From positions 1 to 7,578 of the forward strand of contig CAMCJO010000096.1 in the NCBI GenBank assembly GCA_945875135.1: DNA of 7,578 nucleotides. The letters run 5' to 3'. The stretch comes from an uncultured Porphyromonas sp. GTDB lineage: Bacteria; Bacteroidota; Bacteroidia; Bacteroidales; Porphyromonadaceae. The stretch's first letter is position 1. Each line of letters starts with the position of its first letter. A program made the position numbers and the translations under genes. The notes under the pieces were generated by a model. The model did not search any database and was not told the DNA's origin. It saw only the letters and a list, made by a program, of their open reading frames with translations. This document shows, piece by piece, positions 1-7,354 of this stretch.

Positions 1-236
1 AAGTGCTCTAGCGCATACTTTGCCCGCTGTAGAGGCTCCTGTATGTTCGCTGGGATTTCTACCATCGGATAGGGTTCAGCAGTTGTACCCTCGCTCAGGC
101 GAGTCGTGTCGACTACCTCAAAGGAGGCCTCTACAGGCGAAGGTGCCTGTGAGCGTTGCCCAGCGGTAGCACTGCATGAGAGCAGAGCCAAGGTGATCAT
201 AAGGGCCGTCGAAACTAGTTGTAGGAAGTGAGGCAT
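1..236 (-). CDS. Exported lipoprotein, N-terminal part (possible DUF5106-type thioredoxin-like protein), cut by window edge
   Basis: An open frame starts at ATG 236-234 and runs off the left edge after 78 codons. The upstream in-frame stop (TGA, 299-297) limits the start choice. The N-terminus is a lipoprotein signal peptide: a hydrophobic stretch (residues 4-20) ending in the lipobox LLSC, with Cys21 as the lipidation site. Next comes a low-complexity Ala/Ser/Pro linker to about residue 35. At residues 58-78 the segment begins MVEIPANIQEP and continues with a Tyr/Leu/His pattern that resembles the start of DUF5106 domains, which in Bacteroidota precede a thioredoxin-like (TlpA/AhpC) domain in exported lipoproteins. 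The signal peptide and lipobox are seen directly; the DUF5106 assignment is recall from family patterns and rests on about 20 residues. The gene follows the terminator of the OmpA gene on the same strand, so it is probably a separate transcription unit. No clear TAnnTTTG promoter box is visible in the short gap. Confidence 0.72.
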   Translation of the reverse strand, partial: MPHFLQLVSTALMITLALLSCSATAGQRSQAPSPVEASFEVVDTTRLSEGTTAEPYPMVEIPANIQEPLQRAKYALEH

Positions 237-265
237 ATAGCTCTTGCTGTGAATGATACTGAGAG

Positions 266-317
266 AATAAAAAAAAGAAACGCACCACGCTCTGACTCAT
301 GCAGTGCGTGATGCGTT
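266..317 (-). terminator. Rho-independent terminator of the OmpA lipoprotein gene
   Basis: Read on the minus strand, AACGCATCACGC (317-306) pairs with GCGTGGTGCGTT (290-279), giving a 12-bp stem with one U-G pair. The 15-nt loop contains a further CTG/CAG pairing. The stem is followed at once by a T-rich run (TTTCTTTTTTTTATT read along the minus strand). It lies 14 bases past the OmpA stop codon. Confidence 0.92.
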
Positions 318-330
318 TGGGGGAGTGAGA

Positions 331-1008
331 CTACTTCAGCGTACCAGCCTTAGCCTCTTCGATCATCTTCTGGCTAGGTAGGATGAAGACCTCTACACGA
401 CGATTCTTACGCTTACCCTCAGCCGTTGCGTTCGTATCTACAGGCTCGTGGCTACCACGACCCTCGTACTTCATACGTGTAGAAGAGACACCTTGTCCCT
501 CGAGGAAGTCACGGACGCTCTTAGCGCGATTCATTGAGAGTGGATCGTTGATACGATCATTGCCCGAACTATCGGTGTGACCGATGATCTCTAGGACCGT
601 GTCATGGTTCTTGTTTAGGTTCTCAGCGAACTTGCGGAGATCGTTGCGAGAAGAAGAGCTCAGCGTGCTAGAGCTCGTGTTAAAGAGTAGACCGCTGTCG
701 AAGACGACCTTGATAGCCTGTCCCTCATTGACGGTCTCGACCTGCGTACCCTCGGGTAGCTGCTGCTCTAGCTCCTTCTTTTGCTTCTCCATACGATTGC
801 CGATGAGTGCACCAGCAGCACCGCCTACGACGGCACCAATAGCTGCACCAGCACCCGTATTACCTGCAACCTTACCGATACCAGCACCGAGGCCAGCGCC
901 TACGGCTGTACCAGCGCCAGCACCGAGTAGTGTCTCGTTTATCGCGCCACAACCCGATAGGGATAGAGCTACAGCTACGATGCCTGCTGTGATAGATAGT
1001 CTGTTCAT
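331..1008 (-). CDS. OmpA-family peptidoglycan-binding lipoprotein with glycine zipper
   Basis: The 225-residue product is an outer-membrane lipoprotein that should tie the outer membrane to peptidoglycan. It has a lipoprotein signal peptide with lipobox LSGC (Cys20). A Gly/Ala-rich glycine-zipper segment spans about residues 29-70, with small residues every second to fourth position. A short charged helix (72-84) follows, then an OmpA C-terminal domain (about 97-210). In that domain GHTD (143-146) and NRA (160-162) supply Asp146 and Arg161. Their 15-residue spacing matches the Asp and Arg that hold diaminopimelate in characterised OmpA domains. NRRVEV (202-207) closes the fold. The last 15 residues form a charged tail. 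The gene starts 57 bases after the DHOD-like gene on the same strand with no terminator between and no convincing promoter box, so read-through is likely. The stop codon is TAG. The domain assignment is firm; the physiological partner is inferred. Confidence 0.93.
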   Translation of the reverse strand: MNRLSITAGIVAVALSLSGCGAINETLLGAGAGTAVGAGLGAGIGKVAGNTGAGAAIGAVVGGAAGALIGNRMEKQKKELEQQLPEGTQVETVNEGQAIKVVFDSGLLFNTSSSTLSSSSRNDLRKFAENLNKNHDTVLEIIGHTDSSGNDRINDPLSMNRAKSVRDFLEGQGVSSTRMKYEGRGSHEPVDTNATAEGKRKNRRVEVFILPSQKMIEEAKAGTLK

Positions 1009-1065
1009 AGATTCTGTGATATTTGAGTTAGTAAATATGTCGTTAGTACGTGTATGGGCTTTGGT

Positions 1066-2049
1066 CTACGCTTTACTGCTGAAGTAACGCATAAACTGCG
1101 AGCGCATATAGAGCTCCTGGTCGGACTGCTTAGAGGCGTTGAGACTGCCTCTAAACTCCTCTATGGATCGATAGCCATGCTGGGTCATCCACTGTGTGAG
1201 CTCCTCCAGCATCTTCGTCAAGTAGGGTACTCCGTGCTGATATAGTGCGGAGACAACCTGTACGGAGCTAGCCCCGACGAGGAGGCTCTTGACGATGCCA
1301 GCGTAGTCCATCACACCGCCCGAAGCGGAGACAGCGAGCTGCGGTAGCTTGCCCGTGAGGAGTCCCGTATACTTCAGCGTATTGTACAGCTCGTGCCCTG
1401 ACGAAATAACAGGCCCCTGGACGATCTCTAGCGTGTCTATATTAATGTCTGTCTGCCAGCTCTTGTTAAAGCAGGTCAAGCCCTTGACACCGCTCTTGAC
1501 CAGCTCCTGAGCTAGGTACAGGATATTGGTAAAACGATCAGAGATCTTGAAGACGACAGGTATCTGCACCGTACGGGTGATCGAGATCGCTAGATCTACC
1601 AGCTCCTTCTCTAGATCACTACCCCGCTGTGCGGGATCTGTCTCGATGCGCATCACATTGAGCTCGAGCGCGTCTGCGCCAGCCTCCTGTATGCTCTTGG
1701 CAAAAGCCTCCCACTCGCCTCCTCGGTAACAGTTAATGCTGGCGATGACAGGAATGTCCACCGTCTTCTTAGCCTCACGGATCAGGTCTAAGTACTTCTC
1801 GACCTCATGCTGGCGTGTGTAGTGTAGCATGTAGTCAAGCCCCTCGGGATAAGAGGTCTCCACCTCTGCTTGTGCCTGTAGAGCTGTCGCCTCTATCTGC
1901 TCCTCAAAGAGCGACTTGAGGATGACTGCGCCAGCACCCGCCTGTGCTATGGCCGTAACTTGCTGGAGTGAGGCCGTAAGACCAGAGCTACCAGCTATGA
2001 TTGGATTGCGGAGGGCGATCCCTCCGTAGTGTGATGTCAAGTCCACCAT
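1066..2049 (-). CDS. Dihydroorotate dehydrogenase-like flavoprotein (non-canonical)
   Basis: The 327-residue protein is a PyrD-like (COG0167) FMN-binding TIM barrel predicted to be cytosolic. Family features: NPIIAGSSGLT near residues 15-25, KS at 45-46, IPVIASIN at 99-106, GADALELN at 124-131, PVVFKIS at 164-170 with flavin-contacting Lys168, FN at 194-195, and the phosphate-binding SGG at 243-245 followed by GASSVQV at 259-265. In canonical class 1 enzymes the segment after the barrel Asn reads NxSCPN and carries the catalytic Cys. Here it reads ELNVMRIETDP, with no Cys. The protein also lacks the N-terminal membrane helix of class 2. It is therefore unlikely to be the housekeeping DHOD; proteins of this type are usually annotated as DHOD-like with unknown substrate. 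It has a strong upstream -7 box and heads a minus-strand unit that probably includes the OmpA lipoprotein gene. The start ATG at 2049 is well placed behind this promoter. Confidence 0.9.
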   Translation of the reverse strand: MVDLTSHYGGIALRNPIIAGSSGLTASLQQVTAIAQAGAGAVILKSLFEEQIEATALQAQAEVETSYPEGLDYMLHYTRQHEVEKYLDLIREAKKTVDIPVIASINCYRGGEWEAFAKSIQEAGADALELNVMRIETDPAQRGSDLEKELVDLAISITRTVQIPVVFKISDRFTNILYLAQELVKSGVKGLTCFNKSWQTDINIDTLEIVQGPVISSGHELYNTLKYTGLLTGKLPQLAVSASGGVMDYAGIVKSLLVGASSVQVVSALYQHGVPYLTKMLEELTQWMTQHGYRSIEEFRGSLNASKQSDQELYMRSQFMRYFSSKA

Positions 2050-2074
2050 GCTATTTGTGCTATGTTACTACTCG

Positions 2075-2082
2075 CAAAGATA
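2075..2082 (-). promoter_or_regulatory. Promoter -7 box of the DHOD-like gene
   Basis: On the minus strand TATCTTTG (2082-2075) matches the Bacteroidota primary sigma -7 consensus TAnnTTTG exactly. It would start transcription near 2068, giving a leader of about 20 bases before ATG 2049. The matching -33 region (about 2103-2106) is weak, with no TTTG. It faces away from the tRNA promoter, and the two -33 regions abut or overlap. Confidence 0.7.
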
Positions 2083-2107
2083 CAAAATAACATCGACTGC
2101 ACTACTG

Positions 2108-2139
2108 TTTGGTCAATTCAAAAAGTTGTTGTACCTTTG
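2108..2139 (+). promoter_or_regulatory. Promoter of tRNA-Phe
   Basis: TTTG at 2108-2111 (-33 box) and TACCTTTG at 2132-2139 (-7 box) are separated by 20 bases, a full match to the Bacteroidota promoter consensus. The expected transcription start is near 2146, leaving a short 5' leader of about 17 bases to be trimmed by RNase P before the tRNA at 2163. Confidence 0.85.
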
Positions 2140-2162
2140 CATCACCAAAACGCAAGAAGAAT

Positions 2163-2235
2163 GGTACCATAGCTCAGTTGGTAGAGCAAAGGACTGAAAA
2201 TCCTTGTGTCCCCGGTTCGATTCCTGGTGGTACCA
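2163..2235 (+). tRNA. tRNA-Phe (anticodon GAA)
   Basis: A complete cloverleaf of 73 nt. The acceptor stem GGTACCA (2163-2169) pairs with TGGTACC (2228-2234), discriminator A2235. D stem GCTC/GAGC (2172-2175, 2184-2187). Anticodon stem AAGGA/TCCTT (2189-2193, 2201-2205) with loop CTGAAAA and anticodon GAA at 2196-2198, which reads UUC/UUU as phenylalanine. The variable loop is GTGTC and the T loop TTCGATT (2216-2222). The 3' CCA is not encoded, so it must be added by the CCA-adding enzyme. One oddity: the T stem CCCGG/CCTGG has a C-U mismatch at the middle pair (2213 with 2225). The gene has its own promoter and terminator and stands alone. Confidence 0.97.
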
Positions 2236-2250
2236 CTTCAATAACAATTC

Positions 2251-2287
2251 GAGACCTCGCAATGCCTATTGCGGGGTCTCTTTTTTT
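2251..2287 (+). terminator. Rho-independent terminator of tRNA-Phe
   Basis: GAGACCTCGCAAT (2251-2263) pairs with ATTGCGGGGTCTC (2268-2280), a 13-bp stem with one U-G pair and loop GCCT. It is followed by seven T residues (2281-2287). It begins 15 bases after the tRNA end. Confidence 0.95.
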
Positions 2288-2336
2288 ATTTATACTTATC
2301 GACCGACAGCCTTAACGAAAGCTTTATAGGCGATAC

Positions 2337-2368
2337 CTTGGGTAATCCGACATTTATCAGTACTTTTG
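2337..2368 (+). promoter_or_regulatory. Promoter of the secreted EEP-family gene (and possibly the sigma-factor genes)
   Basis: TACTTTTG at 2361-2368 is a perfect TAnnTTTG -7 box. CTTG at 2337-2340 lies 20 bases upstream as a near-consensus -33 box. Transcription should begin near 2375, leaving about 35 bases of leader before ATG 2410. No other promoter box was found before the ECF sigma gene, so this may drive the whole 2410-5107 cluster. Confidence 0.75.
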
Positions 2369-2409
2369 TAAAAGCGTAGTCTAACACTAGAACCAGAAAC
2401 GATTGACTT

Positions 2410-3483
2410 ATGACACATAGCACACAATATAGTAGATGGAGCTGGCTGATCGCCCTACTAGCTCTCTCCTTTGGGATCGTATCTGCACAGCAGAGCACCA
2501 CGCCACAGCGGGTGACGGTCGCATTCTATAACTTGGAGAACCTCTTTGACACGATCGATCAGGAAAACAATGACGAGGAGTTTCTCCCCGAGGGAGCCAA
2601 TCGCTGGACACCCGAGCGGTACCAGCACAAGCTCCGCAATATGTCGCACGTCATCTCGCTCATCGGAGGTGACGGCCCCGCCATCATCGGAGTCGCCGAG
2701 ATAGAGAATCGCGGAGTCCTCGAAGACCTCATCGCTGAGGAGTCACTACGAGACAAGCACTACGACATCGTACACTACGACTCCCCTGACCGTCGTGGTA
2801 TAGACTGCGCTATACTTTACCAGCCAGAGGTCTATAAAGTCTTCGCATCAGGTGCGAGAGCCGTGGAGATACCTAACGAGCCGTGGATCAAGACAAGAGA
2901 TGTGGTCTACGCCTCGGGGCTCCTCGATGGTGAGATCGTGCATGTCCTCGTAGGTCACTGGCCCTCACGTAGTGGTGGTGAGGCGGTCTCACTGCACCGT
3001 CGTATGGCAGCCGCTCAGACGATGCGCAGCGTTGCGGACTCGCTCTATACGCTCTTCCCTGGCAGCAAAGTGATCATGATGGGAGACTTCAACGATGACC
3101 CCATCAGTCCCAGTGTACGTGACGGCCTCGGCACACAGGCTAGTCCTGATGGACTAAAGCCTGCGGATTACTATACCCCGATGCTACAACTATATAATAA
3201 AGGTATGGGCACGCTCGCCTATCGTGACGTGTGGAACCTCTTTGACATCATCGTGGTCAATGGGGAGCTCATCGGCAACAATCCTACTACGTGGCAGCTA
3301 TACCGCGATCCCAAGACGACTGATATGGGCTTTATCTTCAAGCAGCCCTTTATGATCCAGCAGAGCGGTCAGTACAAGGGGTACACGCTCCGCACCTTCG
3401 TCGGCGGGCAGTGGCAAGGAGGCTACTCAGACCACTTCCCCGTATATGTCTATCTGGTCAAGGGTGCGACACAACGACCGTAG
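2410..3483 (+). CDS. Secreted endonuclease/exonuclease/phosphatase-family protein
   Basis: The 357-residue protein belongs to the Mg-dependent EEP fold (DNase I / exonuclease III / sphingomyelinase group). A signal peptide (hydrophobic 12-25, ending VSA before Gln27) sends it across the inner membrane. The active-site series is complete: FYNLENLFD (39-47, Asn41), GVAEIENR (94-101, metal-ligand Glu97), RRGIDCAILY (128-137), GHWPSRSGG (182-190, His183), GDFNDDP (225-231, Asp226 and Asn228), FDIIVVN (278-284) and SDHFPV (340-345, the terminal Asp-His pair). Nothing in sequence tells nuclease from lipid or sugar phosphatase activity, but export suggests extracellular or periplasmic nucleic acid or phosphoester breakdown for scavenging. 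The ATG at 2410 sits behind a good promoter. The ECF sigma gene starts 45 bases after its TAG stop with no terminator, so the two may be co-transcribed. Confidence 0.92.
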   Translation: MTHSTQYSRWSWLIALLALSFGIVSAQQSTTPQRVTVAFYNLENLFDTIDQENNDEEFLPEGANRWTPERYQHKLRNMSHVISLIGGDGPAIIGVAEIENRGVLEDLIAEESLRDKHYDIVHYDSPDRRGIDCAILYQPEVYKVFASGARAVEIPNEPWIKTRDVVYASGLLDGEIVHVLVGHWPSRSGGEAVSLHRRMAAAQTMRSVADSLYTLFPGSKVIMMGDFNDDPISPSVRDGLGTQASPDGLKPADYYTPMLQLYNKGMGTLAYRDVWNLFDIIVVNGELIGNNPTTWQLYRDPKTTDMGFIFKQPFMIQQSGQYKGYTLRTFVGGQWQGGYSDHFPVYVYLVKGATQRP

Positions 3484-3528
3484 ACTCCTCCCAGCCATCG
3501 CTACACACCACCATAGTGTCCACCTAGC

Positions 3529-4077
3529 ATGACCGAAGATGAACTGCAGGAGCAGATTATGAACTCCAAGACCCGCGCAGCCGCTTTTACAGAGTCTGTG
3601 CGGATGTACCAGGAGAAGCTCTACTGGTTGATCCGTCGCATCGTCAGGCAGCATGATGATGCGGACGACGTGCTACAGGAGACCTTTCTGAAGGCGTGGC
3701 AAAATCTGGGTTCATTCAGAGGCGAGGCCAAGTTCTACACCTGGATCTATCGCATCGCCCTCTTTGAGGCGATCAACTACAACAAAAAGAAGAAGCGCAT
3801 CGCTGACAACGAGTACGCCGTCAGCGAAGAGACTAGCTATCTCCTCGAGAGTGCCGTGGCGGACCCTTACTTCGACGGAGACAAGGGTGAGCAGATCTTA
3901 CAGCAAGCTCTCGATAAGCTCCCGCCCAAGCAGCGACAGGTCTTTGAGATGCGCTACTTCGACGAGATGCCCTACCGAGATATTGCGGCCATCACAGATA
4001 CCTCGGAGGGAGCACTCAAGGCATCTTATCACCACGCTGTCAAGAAGATTCAGCAGTATGTCTCTAATCTGAATTAA
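3529..4077 (+). CDS. ECF-type RNA polymerase sigma factor (sigma-70 family)
   Basis: The 182-residue protein has only the two ECF domains. Sigma2 (about residues 20-90) includes the core-binding helix DDADDVLQETFLKAWQNL (43-60) and the -10-reading segment FYTWIYRIALFEAIN (69-83) followed by a basic KKKKR. Sigma4 (about 122-178) includes LPPKQRQVFEMRYFDEMPY (131-149) and a helix-turn-helix around IAAITDTSEGALKASYHHA (152-170). An acidic linker joins them. It would direct RNA polymerase to a small regulon. The gene for a membrane protein, probably its anti-sigma factor, follows after 85 bases that contain a long hairpin. An alternative start at Met11 (3559) would trim ten residues without touching sigma2. 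Sigma identity is certain; the regulon and inducing signal cannot be told from this window. Confidence 0.95.
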   Translation: MTEDELQEQIMNSKTRAAAFTESVRMYQEKLYWLIRRIVRQHDDADDVLQETFLKAWQNLGSFRGEAKFYTWIYRIALFEAINYNKKKKRIADNEYAVSEETSYLLESAVADPYFDGDKGEQILQQALDKLPPKQRQVFEMRYFDEMPYRDIAAITDTSEGALKASYHHAVKKIQQYVSNLN

Positions 4078-4101
4078 ACTTACTAGACCTACCTGCATCC
4101 A

Positions 4102-4149
4102 ATAGGGTATAAGCAGAGGCCTCCCCACGAGGTCGCACTTATACCCTAT
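4102..4149 (+). promoter_or_regulatory. Long hairpin between sigma and anti-sigma genes
   Basis: ATAGGGTATAAG (4102-4113) and CTTATACCCTAT (4138-4149) are a perfect 12-bp inverted repeat. Inside it, GGCCTC (4118-4123) pairs with GAGGTC (4129-4134) through one G-U pair around a CCCAC loop. The RNA would fold into a two-part stem 13 bases before the anti-sigma ATG. No uninterrupted T run follows (only GTTTTA ten bases on), so it is a poor intrinsic terminator. An attenuator, mRNA-processing or stability element, or a DNA operator are all possible. Confidence 0.75.
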
Positions 4150-4162
4150 ATAGTTACGTTTT

Positions 4163-4609
4163 ATGCCTACACCTTCAGAAGACTTGATCCGTCAGATACC
4201 CTCGCTCTCGGAGCGGTTGGAGCATTACCATGTTCCTGAGGGGTACTTTGATGACCTATCCACTCGCATCCTAGCGCAGATACCGCTCGATGAGCAGGCA
4301 CCTGTGGCAGACGCTGTGGTGGCACCTAGCGCACATCGTAGAGCTAAGCTATGGGTGAGACTACGTCCGTGGACGGCTATCCCTGCTGCACTCATAGCCG
4401 TGGTAGCTCTCTGGGGCGTATGGCAAGTATCTACACAGGAGCCTCTGCGCTCTAGTGATGAGGTCGCTAGCTCGGTCTATGATCTCAGCGTCACACCGCT
4501 CACAGATGCCGAGTATGCTGACTACCTATACGAGACCTGCGTGGACATCCTCATCGATGACTACGCCATAGGAGAGACTCTGGAGGGCCTCTCTAGCGAG
4601 GAGATCTAA
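4163..4609 (+). CDS. Probable membrane anti-sigma factor
   Basis: A 148-residue protein with one predicted membrane helix (about 70-89, flanked by Arg/Lys on the N side). This implies an N-in, C-out topology: a cytoplasmic domain of about 69 residues and an extracytoplasmic tail of about 58. The N-terminal block VPEGYFDDLSTRILAQIP (24-41) is the kind of motif seen at the start of many Bacteroidota genes located after ECF sigma genes. There is no zinc-binding HxxxCxxC motif, so this is not a ZAS-type anti-sigma. The tail is acidic and rich in Tyr/Asp (residues 99-148) with a single Cys126. Position directly after the ECF gene, size and topology make the anti-sigma role likely, but no residue proves it. 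Its TAA stop is immediately followed by the ATG of the next gene, implying translational coupling. Confidence 0.78.
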   Translation: MPTPSEDLIRQIPSLSERLEHYHVPEGYFDDLSTRILAQIPLDEQAPVADAVVAPSAHRRAKLWVRLRPWTAIPAALIAVVALWGVWQVSTQEPLRSSDEVASSVYDLSVTPLTDAEYADYLYETCVDILIDDYAIGETLEGLSSEEI

Positions 4610-5107
4610 ATGATGACAACGCCTAGACACGACATGACACGAAGCAAGACTTACCACATACTATTTATACTTCTACCCCTACTACTCCTGCCCAATATAG
4701 CGACCGCACAGCAGAACCGCGGTGAGACAGATTGTCTCAGTAGAGAGGAGCTGGTCAAGCTACGCAAAGAGTTTTTCGCTCAGGAGCTAGGACTGACAGC
4801 CGATGAAGCTACCTATCTAGACCGCACCCTGCGAGAGGCGGACAAAAAGCGCATACCTCTATGGCGCGAGCTACGCAAGCAGTACGAGGAGACGAGGAGC
4901 GGGTCCCTATCTGAGGCGCAAGCAGCCAAGTGCCTCGAGCGCGAGCAGCAACTCAAGTCTCAGCTAGCAGAGATAGACGAAAAGACTATGATAGAGCTAC
5001 GCAAGCAGATACCCGCACGCAAGCTAGTCAACTACCAGCAGGTACAGCGAGAGTTCGCCAGAAAGTACATAAAGCGTAGTCAACTCAATCGTTCGAATAG
5101 AAGGTAG
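4610..5107 (+). CDS. Small exported helical protein, CpxP/Spy-like (putative periplasmic sensor)
   Basis: A 165-residue protein with a hydrophobic signal peptide (about 15-33, ending ATA before Gln34). The mature part is almost wholly charged alpha helix. LRKEFFAQELGLTADEATYL (51-70) resembles the LTxxE repeat region of CpxP/Spy-type periplasmic proteins, and a closing helix with IPARKLVNYQQVQREFARKY (134-153) matches the usual pattern of Bacteroidota relatives found after ECF sigma/anti-sigma pairs. Two cysteines (42 and 108) could form a disulfide. The ATG abuts the anti-sigma stop codon with no gap. A second start at Met9 (4634) would give a tidier signal peptide, so the true start may be there. 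Likely role: an extracytoplasmic partner that binds misfolded envelope proteins or damps the anti-sigma. This is inferred from context and low-complexity similarity only. Confidence 0.72.
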   Translation: MMTTPRHDMTRSKTYHILFILLPLLLLPNIATAQQNRGETDCLSREELVKLRKEFFAQELGLTADEATYLDRTLREADKKRIPLWRELRKQYEETRSGSLSEAQAAKCLEREQQLKSQLAEIDEKTMIELRKQIPARKLVNYQQVQREFARKYIKRSQLNRSNRR

Positions 5108-5138
5108 CAAAGCTCAATAGCTACTCCACAAAACATCA

Positions 5139-5180
5139 GAAGCTGCGTCGCAAACATCTGCGGCGGAGCTTCTTCTCTTT
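5139..5180 (+). terminator. Terminator of the sigma-factor gene cluster
   Basis: GAAGCTGCGTCGCA (5139-5152) pairs with TGCGGCGGAGCTTC (5159-5172) with one G-G mismatch and one U-G pair around a six-base loop. A T-rich tract (TTCTCTTT) follows at 5173-5180. It lies 31 bases past the TAG stop of the exported helical protein. Confidence 0.8.
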
Positions 5181-5191
5181 ATCTCTCAGCG

Positions 5192-5244
5192 CATAAAAGA
5201 AGAGCCCTACGTATCGGTCTGATACGTAGGGCTCTTCTTTTATG
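5192..5244. terminator. Bidirectional terminator between convergent operons
   Basis: The arms at 5192-5215 and 5221-5244 are a perfect 24-bp inverted repeat with a five-base loop GGTCT. The outer part is A-rich on the left and T-rich on the right (AAAAGAAG / CTTCTTTT), so transcripts from either strand end in a GC-rich stem followed by a U-rich stretch. It lies between the plus-strand sigma cluster and the minus-strand groEL gene, as expected for a shared terminator. Confidence 0.93.
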
Positions 5245-5265
5245 ACTGTTGCAAAGTCAACAGTC
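5244..5265. repeat. Short inverted repeat next to the bidirectional terminator
   Basis: GACTGTTG (5244-5251) and CAACAGTC (5258-5265) form a perfect 8-bp hairpin with a six-base loop. It touches the larger terminator at one base and lies 21 bases from the groEL stop. It has no T run in either direction, so alone it is not a terminator; it may stabilise or process the groEL mRNA 3' end. Confidence 0.6.
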
Positions 5266-5286
5266 TCCGAATAGGCTCGCGGGGGA

Positions 5287-6933
<1,647 letters not shown>

Positions 6934-6972
6934 CTATTTACTTGATTCTTGATTAGGATAAGACTGAGTGGA

Positions 6973-7242
6973 CTAGAGTGTAGCGAGTACGTCACTCTGC
7001 TTCATGATCATGAGCTTCTCGCCCTCGATCTCTATTTCCGTGCCAGCATACTTGCCGTATAGCACCTTGTCCCCCACCTTGAGGACCATCTCCTCATCTT
7101 TCGTACCCTTGCCCACAGCAAGTACCTCGCCCTTGAGGGGCTTCTCCTTTGCTGAGTCTGGGATGATGATACCACCTTGTGTCTTCTCCTCTGCAGTAGC
7201 GGGCTTGATCAGCACGCGATCTGCCAATGGTTTGATTGTCAT
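6973..7242 (-). CDS. groES: Co-chaperonin GroES (Hsp10)
   Basis: The 89-residue co-chaperonin forms the heptameric lid of GroEL. It starts with the typical [14 protein letters not shown] and carries the mobile loop at about residues 16-33, whose hydrophobic tip GGIII (23-27) docks on the GroEL apical domain. GEVLAVGKG (38-46) and [12 protein letters not shown] (56-67) are the usual barrel strands. It is the first gene of the groES-groEL operon. No Shine-Dalgarno is seen; the bases before ATG are A/T-rich, as is normal in Bacteroidota. A -7 box about 115 bases upstream and a leader hairpin probably govern expression. Confidence 0.99.
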   Translation of the reverse strand: MTIKPLADRVLIKPATAEEKTQGGIIIPDSAKEKPLKGEVLAVGKGTKDEEMVLKVGDKVLYGKYAGTEIEIEGEKLMIMKQSDVLATL

Positions 7243-7278
7243 AGTTTATCTTGGTTATATATTAATGTCTCACTTGCC

Positions 7279-7303
7279 GTGCCCCCATCCATGCAGGAGG
7301 CAC
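7279..7303 (-). promoter_or_regulatory. Hairpin in the groES leader
   Basis: On the minus strand GTGCCTCC (7303-7296) pairs with GGGGGCAC (7286-7279), an 8-bp stem with one U-G pair and a nine-base loop. It lies inside the predicted 5' leader, 36 bases before the groES ATG. It has no T run, so it is not a terminator; a role in mRNA stability or temperature-dependent translation is possible but unproven. Confidence 0.5.
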
Positions 7304-7354
7304 GCATTAGGACTAAAGCAAATAATGTGCCAAAAGAGAGAAATCCCCTCTTGA

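Noticed and set aside
118..300. Minus-strand 60-codon frame overlapping the partial lipoprotein
   Set aside because: It runs through the OmpA terminator and lies in a different frame from the convincing lipoprotein signal peptide at 236.
584..1087. Plus-strand 167-codon frame opposite the OmpA gene
   Set aside because: It is a Pro/Ala/Ser-rich shadow of the glycine-zipper and OmpA coding sequence on the other strand.
3512..3520. ATAGTGTCC shared between 3513-3521 and about 7526-7534
   Set aside because: A nine-base match without further similarity on either side is within chance for a window of this size.
4154..4161. TACGTTTT just before the anti-sigma ATG, one base from a -7 box
   Set aside because: A start from here would fall inside the coding region, after the ATG, and no -33 box was found.
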